Below, one piece after another: positions 17,442 to 26,002 of a DNA stretch of 64,000 nt. Under the pieces are notes generated by a model. That model searched no databases and had not been told where the DNA came from. It saw only the letters and a program-made list of their open reading frames with translations. Source of the DNA: Halodurantibacterium flavum (lineage in GTDB: Bacteria; Pseudomonadota; Alphaproteobacteria; Rhodobacterales; Rhodobacteraceae); the NCBI RefSeq assembly GCF_042681825.1, contig NZ_JBHUGH010000002.1, positions 369,363 through 433,362 of the forward strand. The letters are read 5' to 3'. The stretch's first letter is position 1; the number at the start of each line of letters is the position of its first letter. The translations under genes were made by a program, and so were the position numbers.

Positions 17442-18368
17442 TCAGACCTCGACCTTGATGCCGGTCTGGCTGCCGATGCGCTGATAGTGCTCGATCCGGC
17501 GGTGGCGCGCAAAGTCGAACACGGTCGTCTTGCCGAAGGTGCAGCGGTCGAAATCGCATTCGGCGGCGATCAGCTCGTCGTCTTCGGTCATGGCGCGGGC
17601 GATGATCTCGCCGTCCGGATCGACGATGACCGAGCCGCCCATCAGGTGATGGCCGTCCTCGGTCCCGGCCTTTGCCACGCCCACGACATAGGTCGAGTTC
17701 TGATAGGCCCCCGCCTGCATCGACAGATCGGAATGGAAAAGGCGCTGGCGCAGGCCCTCGTCCCCCTTCTGGCTGTTCACGGAAGGGGTGTTGTAGCCGA
17801 TGGTGATCAGTTCGACCCCCTGCAGCCCCAGTTCGCGATAGGTCTCGGGCCAGCGCCGGTCGTTGCAGATCGCCATGCCCATCACGACGCCTTCGTTGCG
17901 CCAGACGTTGAAGCCCAGATCGCCGGGTTCGAAATAGCGCTTTTCAAGGTGCTGATGCGTGCGGTCCGGGTCGTATTCGTCATGGCCCGGCAGGTGGATC
18001 TTGCGATAACGGCCGACGATGTTGCCCGCGCGGTCGGTCAGGATCGAGGTGTTGAAATGATGCCCGTCGGGGGTCAGTTCCGCAAATCCGAAGGTAAAGG
18101 CGATGCCCAGCTCCCGCGCCAGATCGAACAGCGGCTGCGTCGCGCCATTGGGCATTTCCGTCTCGAACCAGATATCCATCTCGGCCCGGTCCTTGGCATA
18201 CCAGCGGGGGAAAAAGGTGGTCAGCGCCAGTTCCGGGTAAACGAGCATCGTGACGCCGCGGCCATGGGCCTCGGTCATCAGGGCCATCATGCGGGCCACC
18301 ACGGCCTCGCGGGTGTCGGCCTTCTGGATCGGGCCCATCTGGGCCCCGCCAACGATCATCTTGCGCAT
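17442..18368 (-). CDS. N-carbamoyl-D-amino acid hydrolase (D-carbamoylase)
   Basis: A 308-residue nitrilase-superfamily amidase that hydrolyses N-carbamoyl-D-amino acids to D-amino acids, CO2 and ammonia. The match to characterised D-carbamoylases is strong by eye, and the triad is intact: E46 (YPELALTTFFPRW), K123 (YRKIHLPGHDEY) and C168 (AICNDRRWPE). The segments HLEKRYFEPGDLGF and SMQAGAYQN are also diagnostic. It is the first enzyme gene after the importer. The product D-amino acid would need further oxidation, for which a DadA-like enzyme is encoded at 28871-30121. Confidence 0.92.
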   Translation of the reverse strand: MRKMIVGGAQMGPIQKADTREAVVARMMALMTEAHGRGVTMLVYPELALTTFFPRWYAKDRAEMDIWFETEMPNGATQPLFDLARELGIAFTFGFAELTPDGHHFNTSILTDRAGNIVGRYRKIHLPGHDEYDPDRTHQHLEKRYFEPGDLGFNVWRNEGVVMGMAICNDRRWPETYRELGLQGVELITIGYNTPSVNSQKGDEGLRQRLFHSDLSMQAGAYQNSTYVVGVAKAGTEDGHHLMGGSVIVDPDGEIIARAMTEDDELIAAECDFDRCTFGKTTVFDFARHRRIEHYQRIGSQTGIKVEV

Positions 18369-18407
18369 GTCTTTTCTTTCCTTGGTAGGGTCTTTCGGGG
18401 TTTCGCG

Positions 18408-19073
18408 TCACACCGCCAGCTTGCGCTGATAGCGGCTGACCAGCCGGACCATCGGCCACAGGAAGGCCAGATAGATCAGCGCGGCCAGCACCAGCGGCGA
18501 GGAATTGTAGGTCAGCGACCGGGCCATGTTGGCCGAGTAAAGCAGTTCGCCCAGCGACACGACCGAGGCGAGCGAGGTGAGCTTGACCACCTCGACCGCG
18601 TTCGACAGGAGGTCCGGCAGCACGTTGCGCACCGCCTGCGGCAGCACCACATGGGCCATCGTCTGCGCAGCACCAAGGCCCGAGGCGCGCGCGGCCTCGG
18701 CCTGTCCCGCGGGCACGGACCGGATGCCGGCCCGGTATATCTCGGCGTAATAGGCGGAGTTGTTCAGGAAGAACGCCACCGCCACCGCCGCGAAGGGCGT
18801 GATGTCGAGCCCGGCAAAGGGCAGGCCGGAATAGATGAAGATCAAAAGCACGAGGGGCGGCATCGCGCGCAGAAGGTCGATCACCGCGAAGGCCGGCCAG
18901 CGCAGCCACGCCCTGGGCGACATTGCCGCCAGCGCCAGAAAGAGCCCGCCCACCAGCCCGAGCCCCAGCACCACGGCGCAAAGCCTGAGCGTCATCCACA
19001 GCCCCGACATCAAGAGCGGCCAGATGCGCATCATCACATCGATGTTGAGAAAGAGCCGGATGAAATCGTCCAT
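18408..19073 (-). CDS. Polar-amino-acid-type ABC transporter permease
   Basis: A 221-residue permease of the HisM/GlnP family, with about five spans and the EAA loop GQAEAARASGLGAAQTMAHV. The segment AFFLNNSAYYAEIYRAGIRSVP is typical of amino-acid ABC permeases. It pairs with the permease encoded immediately upstream (three bases between them). Its place in the hydantoin operon suggests uptake of hydantoins or N-carbamoyl amino acids. Confidence 0.9.
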   Translation of the reverse strand: MDDFIRLFLNIDVMMRIWPLLMSGLWMTLRLCAVVLGLGLVGGLFLALAAMSPRAWLRWPAFAVIDLLRAMPPLVLLIFIYSGLPFAGLDITPFAAVAVAFFLNNSAYYAEIYRAGIRSVPAGQAEAARASGLGAAQTMAHVVLPQAVRNVLPDLLSNAVEVVKLTSLASVVSLGELLYSANMARSLTYNSSPLVLAALIYLAFLWPMVRLVSRYQRKLAV

Positions 19074-19076
19074 CCC

Positions 19077-19757
19077 CTAGACCCTCCAGGCAAAGCGGCG
19101 TTCCAGCAGCCGGGTCAGCACGACCAGCGGCAGGAACACGATGACATAGGCGATGGCCCCCATCGTCAGCGGTGCGGCCGAGCCGGAAAAGCTCTGTGCG
19201 GTCGAGGCGACCGACAGGATTTCCGACACGCCGATGACGGAGCCGAGCGCCGTCATCTTGGATATCGCAAGTACCCGGTTGACGACCGGCGGAATGGCCA
19301 TCTGCACCGCCTGCGGCAGGGCGATGAAGATCAGCGTCCGGGTAAAGCCAAGGCCCGTGGCGCGCCCGGCCTCCCACTGGCCCTTGGGGATCGAGGTGAG
19401 GCCTGCCCAGAAGATTTCCTCGGTGAAGGCGGCCAGCACCAGCCCCAGCACGAGGATCAGCACCAGCGGCCCCGACAGGCGGATGCCGAGCCCCGGCAGG
19501 CCGAAATACATGATGAGGATGATGACCAAGGGCGGCAGGGCGCGGCCCAGATCGGCAAAGATCACGATCAGGAGGTTCAGCGCCCGGTTCCCGTAGGCCC
19601 GCAGGCAGGCGAGCATCAGCCCCAGTGCCACACCCAGCGCGATGACCGCCGCCGCCAGCCAGATCGTGTTCCAGACCCCCGCCAGCATGTCGGGCAGATA
19701 GCGCGCAAAGACCGCGCGGTTGAAGAAGGTGTCGATGAAGCGCTGCAGACCGTCCAT
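19077..19757 (-). CDS. Polar-amino-acid-type ABC transporter permease
   Basis: A 226-residue permease homologous to its neighbour, with about five spans. The motif VLAAFTEEIFWAGLTSIPKGQWEAGRATGLG (split here for description) contains the amino-acid-permease box and EAA loop. It probably forms a heterodimer with the 18408-19073 product. It starts three bases after the ATPase stop. Confidence 0.9.
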   Translation of the reverse strand: MDGLQRFIDTFFNRAVFARYLPDMLAGVWNTIWLAAAVIALGVALGLMLACLRAYGNRALNLLIVIFADLGRALPPLVIILIMYFGLPGLGIRLSGPLVLILVLGLVLAAFTEEIFWAGLTSIPKGQWEAGRATGLGFTRTLIFIALPQAVQMAIPPVVNRVLAISKMTALGSVIGVSEILSVASTAQSFSGSAAPLTMGAIAYVIVFLPLVVLTRLLERRFAWRV

Positions 19758-19760
19758 GGC

Positions 19761-20507
19761 CTAGCCCCGGACGCGCGCAAGAAAGGCGCGGGTGCGTTCG
19801 GCCTGCGGGTTGGAAAAGATCGCCTCGGGTGCGCCTTCCTCGACCACGACGCCGCCATCCATGAAGACGACGCGATCCGCCGCCTCGCGGGCAAAGCCCA
19901 TCTCGTGGCTGACGACCAGCATCGTCATGCCGCTTGCCTTCAGATCCTTCATCACGGCGAGCACCGATCCGACCAGTTCCGGGTCGAGCGCCGAGGTCGG
20001 TTCGTCGAACAGCATCACCTTGGGGTCGAGCGCCAACGCCCGGGCAATCGCCACGCGCTGCTGCTGGCCGCCCGAAAGCTCGGACGGCATCGCCTCGGCC
20101 CGGTGGCGCAGCCCGACGCGGTCGAGCATTTCGAGCGCCCGTTCCCGCGCCTCGTCGCGGCTGCGCCCCAGCGCCTTGACCTGCGCCAGCATCACGTTCC
20201 TGACCGCGTTCATGTGCGAATAAAGGTGGAAGCCCTGAAAGACCATGCCGACCTTCAGCCGCATCCGGTTCAGCGTCCGCGGGTTGCAGCCGACGATGTC
20301 CATCCCGTCGATCAGGATTGCGCCGGAGGTGGGTTCCTCCAGCCGGTTGCAGCAGCGCAGCATGGTGGATTTGCCCGAGCCGGAGGGGCCGATGACAAAG
20401 ACCAGTTCCCCCTCGCGGACCCGCAGGTCGATGTTGCGCAGGACCTGCGTGTCGCCGAATTTCTTTTCAAGTCCGACGATTTCAAGCATGGGGCGGGGCA
20501 TGGTCAT
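19761..20507 (-). CDS. Polar-amino-acid-type ABC transporter ATP-binding protein
   Basis: A 248-residue ATPase of the HisP/GlnQ family. Walker A GPSGSGKSTMLRCCNRLE near residue 38, Q-loop VFQGFHLYSHMN, signature LSGGQQQRVAIARAL, Walker B VMLFDEPTSALDPE and the switch MLVVSHEMGFAREAA are all intact. Several Met codons cluster at the N-terminus (MTMPRPMLEI) and none has a strong ribosome binding site, so the start is uncertain by up to six codons. Energises the hydantoin-operon importer. Confidence 0.92.
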   Translation of the reverse strand: MTMPRPMLEIVGLEKKFGDTQVLRNIDLRVREGELVFVIGPSGSGKSTMLRCCNRLEEPTSGAILIDGMDIVGCNPRTLNRMRLKVGMVFQGFHLYSHMNAVRNVMLAQVKALGRSRDEARERALEMLDRVGLRHRAEAMPSELSGGQQQRVAIARALALDPKVMLFDEPTSALDPELVGSVLAVMKDLKASGMTMLVVSHEMGFAREAADRVVFMDGGVVVEEGAPEAIFSNPQAERTRAFLARVRG

Positions 20508-20510
20508 TCA

Positions 20511-20553
20511 CGTCCGGAGGCAAGGGGAGATACCCGCCCGGCAGCGCCGGACG
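20511..20553 (-). other. Inverted repeat after the binding-protein gene
   Basis: CGTCCGG (20511-20517) and CCGGACG (20547-20553) form a perfect 7-bp repeat spanning the 60-base gap between the binding-protein gene and its ATPase gene. The loop is long (29 nt), so folding is less sure than for the other such hairpins in this window. Confidence 0.35.
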
Positions 20554-20567
20554 GGGCAGGGGCAGGG

Positions 20568-21431
20568 TCAGCCAAAGCTGCAGGACGGCTCGTGCGCGCT
20601 TTCCTGATAGCCGGCGAAACCGGGGACGCCATAGCCCGGCGTCGGCGTGACGATGGTGGCGCCTTCGGGCGGGGTGACGCCGAACCAGCGTTCGGACAGT
20701 TCGGCCATCGACCCGTCGGTCTTGAGGCATTCCAGAACCTGGTCGATCAGGTTGCGCGTTTCCACATCGTCCTGGCGGAAGGCCAGCGCCCAGACAAGGC
20801 CGGTCTCGATTTCATGGGACAGGTCGATGGCGGGATTCTGCAGCGCGGCCCAGGCGGCGACGGTGGCGCCCGCAAGGTTCGCATCGGCCCGGCCCGTTGC
20901 CACGGCCTCGACCGCGTCGGTATTGGTGCCGAAGGGCACGACCGTCCAGCCATATTCCCCGGCCAGATCGTCAAGATAGGTGTGATAGGCCGAACCGCGG
21001 TTGACGGCGATGGTCAGCCCGCGGAAATCGTCGAGCGTGTCGCGCGGCTCGGATCCGGCGGGAACCACGAAGGCAAAGTTCGTGTCCATGAAGCCCTCGG
21101 TGAACAGGAGGTTCGCCGCCCGTTCTTCGTTCACGGTGACCGGGGCCATCAGGAAGTCATAGGTGCCGGCCTGCAACGCGGGGATCAGCCCCGAAAACTG
21201 CGCCGCATCGAGCTGCATCTCCGCGCCCAGCCGGTCGGCGATCAGCGCGGCCAGATCGACGTTGAAGCCCTCGACCCCGCCCGTAAGGCTGGGCATCGCA
21301 TGGGGGGCGAATGTCCCGTCAAGCGCGGTGCGATAGGCGGGCTTGATCTCGGCGATCTGGGCCTGGGCGGGCAGTGTCGCAGCGACCGCAAGGGCAAGCG
21401 TCGCGCAACCCCGGAAAAGGGCGGTGAACAT
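20568..21431 (-). CDS. ABC transporter substrate-binding protein (hydantoin operon)
   Basis: A 287-residue periplasmic binding protein of the SBP_bac_3 (amino-acid) family, with a signal peptide ending near TLPAQAQ. The fold motifs GVEGFNVDLAALIADRLG, FSGLIPALQAGTYDFLMAPV and the RGLTIAVNRGSAYHTYL hinge are typical. It ends with Cys-containing SCSFG, an unusual tail. The start at 21431 follows an excellent AGGAGAG. It is the first gene of the hydantoin operon and therefore reads directly from the promoter at about 21450-21580. Confidence 0.9.
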   Translation of the reverse strand: MFTALFRGCATLALAVAATLPAQAQIAEIKPAYRTALDGTFAPHAMPSLTGGVEGFNVDLAALIADRLGAEMQLDAAQFSGLIPALQAGTYDFLMAPVTVNEERAANLLFTEGFMDTNFAFVVPAGSEPRDTLDDFRGLTIAVNRGSAYHTYLDDLAGEYGWTVVPFGTNTDAVEAVATGRADANLAGATVAAWAALQNPAIDLSHEIETGLVWALAFRQDDVETRNLIDQVLECLKTDGSMAELSERWFGVTPPEGATIVTPTPGYGVPGFAGYQESAHEPSCSFG

Positions 21432-21501
21432 GGGTCTCTCCTGTTGTGAATGGTCTTGCGCCATGGGGGATGCCAACCACGCGGAGAGGGGTGGGGGGAA
21501 G

Positions 21502-21545
21502 TATAAAACAGCTTTGTGTTGATTGTTGTATTATAAACCAGCTTT
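21502..21545. promoter_or_regulatory. Tandem LTTR-like boxes in the hydantoin promoter
   Basis: TATAAAACAGCTTT (21502-21515) and TATAAACCAGCTTT (21532-21545) are direct repeats differing at one base and spaced 30 bp apart, about three helical turns. The second continues to TATA, giving a perfect palindrome TATAAA-CCAGC-TTTATA that also satisfies the LysR T-N11-A rule. They lie in a strikingly AT-rich stretch about 70-115 bases before the first gene. Confidence 0.65.
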
Positions 21546-21596
21546 ATATTGCTGTATTTTGAGGCAATGAGCGGCGTAAATGGCGTGATCTGCCTG

Positions 21597-22423
21597 TCAC
21601 AGCGGCGGAGCTGGCGTGCGCCCTTGCGTGAAGAACGGGCCAAGGATCAGCACGACCCCGAGGGTCGCGGCGATTCCCGCAACGGCGGGCTGGATGGCGC
21701 CTTTCGTGCTGGGCGTGTCGACCCGGGCCTCGACGGCCGGGGGGGTTTCCGTCATCGTTCTGGGCATCGGTGCGGGTGGGTTGTCACTGTCGATGGGCGC
21801 CTTCGCCGGGGCCTTCGCGGCCTTCGGGATGCTCGCGATCCTGTCGAACGGCGCGCACCCGGCGGCAGATGGAGCGGGGGGTTGGAGACGCCGGTCAAGG
21901 CCGCGGATGACATTCATCGCGCCCGGGCGCCCCGGTTTTCGGCCTGCCGCGGTCAAGGTGCGCGCGGCGGTCGGATCACATGCAGGCGTTGGCCTCGTTT
22001 CTGTCGCCCGGTCGCCAAGCCGGAGGCGGGCCGCTTGCCCGTGTTCGACAAGCCCGGCTACCACAGCTTCCTTCGGGAAGAGGTTCCGGGGGTCCTTGCG
22101 ATGGCGCCGCGCGTGATCGGCCGGAGTATCTGGTCGACCCGTTGGTTTTCGCCTATGCCGATGATGGAAGGTGCGTCCTGTACGCGCGGGTGAACGGTGA
22201 ACGGGAAAGCGATGGAGACGGGCTACGTTGCAAAAGAGGTGCCTGGCGGGCGGGCCTCTCTGCCCGATCCGGCAGCGATGCGCGGCGGGGCGTTTGTGCT
22301 GCATCCGCCCCGTGGGATTGTCACACATCGGAAAATCACCGGTGGGGCGGTTCTCATGACCTCTGGCAGATGGGTTTTCGTGATGAAGGCCATGGGTGAT
22401 GACCCCGGCATGAGGCGATACGC
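21597..22423. other. Poorly coding region, possibly degraded genes
   Basis: Over 800 bases with no convincing intact gene. On the minus strand, a frame ending at 21597 encodes a Pro/Ala-rich N-terminus and one hydrophobic segment (AVAGIAATLGVVLILGPFF); the shortest version starts at 21755 (52 residues), without a good ribosome site. On the plus strand around 22030-22200, two adjacent frames give protein-like stretches (RLPVFDKPGYHSFLREEVPG, then LVDPLVFAYADDGRCVLYA) that would join with a frameshift, as in a decayed gene. I do not recognise the family. A further open frame ends at the dgoK start. Confidence 0.35.
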
Positions 22424-23335
22424 ATGACCGGGCTCATCGCAGTTGACTGGGGCACGTCGAGTTTCCGTCTCTGGCTGATGCGGCCGGACGGCACGGCCAT
22501 TGCCGAGGCGCGCGGCCCCGAGGGCATGGCACATTGCCTCGAGGCGGGTTTTGCCCCGGTTCTGAGCCGCTATCTGGAACAGGTTTCCGCCCCGCCGGAC
22601 TGGCCCGTGTTGATCTGCGGCATGGCAGGGGCGCGGCAGGGCTGGGCCGAGGCGCCCTATGCCGATCTGCCCGCCCCGGTCGGCGCGATCGCCGCTGCCG
22701 CGCTGCGCCTGCCGCCCGAACAAGCCGGGAAGCGGGATATCCGCATCCTGCCCGGGCTCGCCCGGCGCAACCCCCACCGCCCCGATGTGATGCGCGGCGA
22801 GGAAACCCAGCTTCTGGGCCTTGCGCTTGCGGGATATAACGGCTTGGTCTGCATGCCCGGCACGCATTGCAAATGGGCCGTGCTGGAGGGTGGCGCGGTC
22901 ACCGATTTCAAAAGCTTCATGACCGGCGAACTCTATCACCTGCTGACGCAGCACAGCATCCTGCGGCTGAGCCTGCCCGCGCGTGACCAGCATGCCCCGG
23001 ATGATCCGGACTTTCTGGAGGGGGTCGATCAGGCGCTGGATGATCCCGGATGTCTGGTCGAGGCGCTGTTTCCGATCCGCGCCGGTGCCCTGCTGGGGTT
23101 CGGACAAGGTGAAACTTCCCGCGCCCGTCTGTCCGGTCTGGTAATCGGCAGCGAAATTGCCCGGATGCTGCCGCAGATCGGCGCAGGAGACCTGACGCTT
23201 CTGGGCCAGCAGGGCCTGGGGGCGCTCTATCTCTCGGCGATGAGGCGCGCGAAACTGGACCCGCAGCTTGCCGATGCCGAACTTGCCACGCGCAGGGGCC
23301 TTCTGGCCGCCGCACGCAAAATCTGGAGCCTCTGA
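22424..23335 (+). CDS. dgoK: 2-dehydro-3-deoxygalactonokinase
   Basis: A 303-residue sugar-acid kinase (DgoK family) that phosphorylates 2-keto-3-deoxygalactonate with ATP. The phosphate-binding start LIAVDWGTSSFRLWLM and the motifs ICGMAGARQGW, RGEETQLLGLAL and MPGTHCKWAVLEGG are family hallmarks. GAGG lies eight bases before the ATG. The next gene, one base downstream, encodes the matching aldolase, so together they perform the last two steps of DeLey-Doudoroff galactose/galactonate breakdown. The earlier dehydrogenase and dehydratase genes are not in this window. Confidence 0.93.
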   Translation: MTGLIAVDWGTSSFRLWLMRPDGTAIAEARGPEGMAHCLEAGFAPVLSRYLEQVSAPPDWPVLICGMAGARQGWAEAPYADLPAPVGAIAAAALRLPPEQAGKRDIRILPGLARRNPHRPDVMRGEETQLLGLALAGYNGLVCMPGTHCKWAVLEGGAVTDFKSFMTGELYHLLTQHSILRLSLPARDQHAPDDPDFLEGVDQALDDPGCLVEALFPIRAGALLGFGQGETSRARLSGLVIGSEIARMLPQIGAGDLTLLGQQGLGALYLSAMRRAKLDPQLADAELATRRGLLAAARKIWSL

Positions 23336-23336
23336 C

Positions 23337-23975
23337 ATGCAAAAGACGATCTTCTGGCCCGGGATGAAACGCGGTCTTATCGCGATCCTGCGCGGCATTA
23401 CCCCGCCCGAAGCGGGGGCGATTGCCGATGTATTGGTAGAGGAAGGTTTCGAGGCGCTCGAGGTGCCGCTGAATTCCCCCGATCCGCTGGATAGTATCGG
23501 CACGATGGTGCGTTTGCATGGCGATCATGCGCTGATCGGGGGCGGGACGATGCTGTCGGTGTCCGATGTCGATCAGGTCGCCGATCAGGGCGGGCGGTTG
23601 ATGGTCAGCCCCAACGTTCGACCTGCCGTCATTGCTCATGCGATCTCGCGCGGGATGGTGACGATGCCCGGCGTCCTGACCCCGACCGAGGCGTTCGACG
23701 CGCTGGACGCGGGCGCGAGCGGGCTCAAGTTCTTTCCCGCCTCGGTGGTCGGGCCGGCAGGCATTGCCGCGCTGATGGCCGTGCTGCCCAAGGGTTGCGT
23801 GGCGGGTGCGGTGGGCGGCGTCACGCCGGATAACATGGGCGATTATGTTCGTGTCGGGGTGACGACCTTTGGCCTTGGCACCGCCGCATACCGCCCCGGC
23901 GATACGCCCGACCAGGTACGGGGAAAAGCCCGCGCGCTGGTGTCGGCTTATGACCGGGCGATCGCGACGCGTTGA
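23337..23975 (+). CDS. dgoA: 2-dehydro-3-deoxy-6-phosphogalactonate aldolase
   Basis: A 212-residue KDPG/KDPGal-type class I aldolase giving pyruvate and glyceraldehyde 3-phosphate. E42 (ALEVPLNSP) and the Schiff-base Lys K131 (GLKFFPASVVGP) are in place, with LIGGGTMLSVSDVDQV and GAVGGVTPDNMGDY also typical of DgoA rather than Eda. It starts one base after the dgoK stop, so it is coupled to it. The next 90 bases hold no gene I can support. Confidence 0.93.
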   Translation: MQKTIFWPGMKRGLIAILRGITPPEAGAIADVLVEEGFEALEVPLNSPDPLDSIGTMVRLHGDHALIGGGTMLSVSDVDQVADQGGRLMVSPNVRPAVIAHAISRGMVTMPGVLTPTEAFDALDAGASGLKFFPASVVGPAGIAALMAVLPKGCVAGAVGGVTPDNMGDYVRVGVTTFGLGTAAYRPGDTPDQVRGKARALVSAYDRAIATR

Positions 23976-24065
23976 CGCCGGCGATCTCTCGCACGTCAAC
24001 GGACAGGCGCTGCAGGCCGCGCCCCTTCCCGGCCTGCAGATCCGGCTTGCGCGGCTGGCCAGCCT

Positions 24066-24728
24066 CTATGGAACCCGCTGAGGCAGCGTTTCCAGATAGG
24101 CGCGGCACATGGCGTGCAGGCTCCGGCGCAGGGTATCGGTTTCGCCGGGCGACAGCCCGCGCTCGAACGCGTTGCGGACAGTGCCGTAGATGACCGAGGT
24201 CAGGGTGAGGTTGACCGCCGCCGCGTCGGCAATAGACACGTCCGGCGCGGTCGCCAGCATCGCTGTCGTCGCGGCATCGACCCGGGCGGCGAAGCCTTGC
24301 AGCAGCGCCTCGTTGTCCAGTTCGACCACCGAACGGTAGAGCGCGCGTGTCACCTCGGCCCGGTCGGTCTTGGCCTGCCAGTAAGTGTCGATCAGCGCGC
24401 CGACCATCTGCGCGATCGGCTGGCCAGCCTGTGCTGCCGCGACGTCCTCGACCCGCGAGGCGAGCAGGTCGAGATAGCGCGCGTTCAGTGCATGGATCAG
24501 CGCCTGTTTGTGCGGGAAATACTGATAGAGCGTGCCGACCGAAACACCCGCGCGCGCGGCCACGCGGGTGGTGGTCAGACCCGCCATTCCGTCGCGCAGC
24601 AAAACCTGAATCGTGGCCTCGTAAATCGCGTCCACGGTCACGCGCGCGCGGCGTTGGGCCGGGGTTTTCCTGGGCTTCAGGGCAGGAGGCACGGGGAGGG
24701 GCATATGCGAATCCAAAAGCTGAAGCAT
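24066..24728 (-). CDS. TetR/AcrR-family regulator
   Basis: A 220-residue regulator with an N-terminal TetR HTH (about residues 30-75: RVTVDAIYEATIQVLL, TTTRVAARAGVSVGTLYQYFPHKQ) and an alpha-helical ligand domain. An alternative start at MPLPVPPA eight residues in is possible. It is divergent from an SDR gene with only 43 bases between them, so it very likely represses that gene and itself. Ligand unknown. Confidence 0.88.
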   Translation of the reverse strand: MLQLLDSHMPLPVPPALKPRKTPAQRRARVTVDAIYEATIQVLLRDGMAGLTTTRVAARAGVSVGTLYQYFPHKQALIHALNARYLDLLASRVEDVAAAQAGQPIAQMVGALIDTYWQAKTDRAEVTRALYRSVVELDNEALLQGFAARVDAATTAMLATAPDVSIADAAAVNLTLTSVIYGTVRNAFERGLSPGETDTLRRSLHAMCRAYLETLPQRVP

Positions 24729-24771
24729 CCCTCATATTTTTAGGGTGGAGCAGAGGCGAAAGGAAGATCGC

Positions 24772-25491
24772 ATGACGGAAGAGAGAATTGCGCTGGTCAC
24801 CGGCGCCAACAAGGGGATCGGACTTGCCATCGCAAGGCAGTTGGCGCAGGCGGGCGTTCACGTCCTGATCGGCGCCCGGGATGAGGCGCGCGGGACGGCC
24901 GCCGCCGCCGGGCTGGCGGCACAGGGGCTCGGCGCCGAATGGATCAGGCTGGATCTGGACGATCACGCAACGCTTGCCACCGCCGCAGCGCTGATCGAGG
25001 CGCGGCACGGGCGGCTCGACATCCTTGTGAACAACGCCGGGATATTCGATCCGGGTGACGGCGCGCCGGGCGCGGCATCCATCGCGGCGGTGCGCCGGGT
25101 GATCGAGGTGAACTTCATCGGTGCCCTTGCCGTGACGCAAGCGATGCTGCCGCTGTTGCGCAAGGCGTCGGCCGGGCGGATCGTGAACCTTGCCAGTTCG
25201 CTCGGCTCGCTGGCGCTGAACGGCGATCCGGGATCGACCTATTACGCGCAGCGGTTCATCGGCTATAATGCGTCAAAGGCGGCGCTGAACATGCTGACGG
25301 TGCAACTGCACGAGGTGCTGAAAGACAGCGGCATCAAGGTCAACTCGGTCAGTCCCGGCTTTGTCAGGACGGACCTGACCGGCTATGGCACGATGACCCC
25401 GGAGGAAGGTGCGCGGCTGCCCGTGCATTACGCGCTTCATCCCGATGGCAGCGGCCTTTTTGTTGAGCCGGATGGCCGCACCCCTTGGTGA
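24772..25491 (+). CDS. SDR-family NAD(P)-dependent oxidoreductase
   Basis: A 239-residue classical short-chain dehydrogenase. Cofactor motif VTGANKGIG (residues 9-17), LDILVNNAGIF, the catalytic Ser in LASSLGSLAL and the Tyr-x3-Lys as YNASKAAL are all present; PGFVRTDLTGYG follows. The long insertion NGDPGSTYYAQRFIG before the catalytic Tyr resembles carbonyl-reductase-like members. The start follows AAAGGAAG. Likely controlled by the divergent TetR; the carbonyl substrate is unknown. Confidence 0.9.
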   Translation: MTEERIALVTGANKGIGLAIARQLAQAGVHVLIGARDEARGTAAAAGLAAQGLGAEWIRLDLDDHATLATAAALIEARHGRLDILVNNAGIFDPGDGAPGAASIAAVRRVIEVNFIGALAVTQAMLPLLRKASAGRIVNLASSLGSLALNGDPGSTYYAQRFIGYNASKAALNMLTVQLHEVLKDSGIKVNSVSPGFVRTDLTGYGTMTPEEGARLPVHYALHPDGSGLFVEPDGRTPW

Positions 25492-25537
25492 GGTGTCGGC
25501 AGCGGGCAGCCGTCAGGACGCCCGCTGCCGCCTTGCG

Positions 25538-25936
25538 TCATGCCCCGGGGATGCGGGCAATGACCTTGATCTCCAGATCGAACCCGGCGAGCCATGTGAC
25601 ACCGACGGCGGTCCAGGTGGGGAAGGGGCGGCCGGGGAAAAACCGCTCTTTCACCGGCATGAAGACGGGAAACTGCGTCTCGGGGTCAGTGTGAAAGGTG
25701 GTGACGTCAATGATGTCGTCAAAGCTCGCGCCGGCGGCCTCCAGCACCGCGCCCAGGTTGGCGAAGGCGCGCTCGACTTGGCCCAGATATGTATCCTCGG
25801 GCTCGCCGTCCTCGCGGCTGCCGACCTGACCCGAGACAAAGAGCAGGTCGCCCGAACGGACGGCGGGGGAATAGCCATGCTTGTCGTAGAGCGCGTGGCG
25901 GGCGGCTGCGGCGAGGTAGATGGCTTGGCGGGACAT
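25538..25936 (-). CDS. RidA/YjgF-family protein
   Basis: A 132-residue RidA-family trimeric enzyme. Family core: GDLLFVSGQVGSREDGEPE, QVERAFANLGAVLEAAGASFDDIIDVT and RPFPTWTAVGVTWLAG. The canonical Arg that binds the carboxylate in deaminating RidA (usually in an R-x-A-V context near residue 105) appears replaced: the segment reads FPTWTAVGV. It therefore may belong to a RidA subfamily without imine deaminase activity. It is divergent from a TetR regulator across three operator-like palindromes, implying inducible control. Confidence 0.87.
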   Translation of the reverse strand: MSRQAIYLAAAARHALYDKHGYSPAVRSGDLLFVSGQVGSREDGEPEDTYLGQVERAFANLGAVLEAAGASFDDIIDVTTFHTDPETQFPVFMPVKERFFPGRPFPTWTAVGVTWLAGFDLEIKVIARIPGA

Positions 25937-26002
25937 CGGGTGATCCTTTCGTTATGCGCGGGTCCGACATGCGGCGCCCTTGCTTTCATTGAAAAGCGCA
26001 TT

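Noticed and set aside
17487..21449. A very long open plus-strand frame (about 1320 codons) over the hydantoin operon.
   Set aside because: It is antisense to genes with complete catalytic motifs, is rich in His/Arg/Gln repeats typical of GC-rich shadow frames, and has no domain.
22197..22427. A 76-codon frame ending in an ATGA overlap with dgoK.
   Set aside because: It has no good ribosome site and no recognisable domain; the overlap can arise by chance. Included only in the poorly coding region.
23973..24065. A protein-like frame after dgoA (AGDLSHVNGQALQAAPLPG).
   Set aside because: No start, no ribosome site and too short to assign; may be a relic but cannot be supported.
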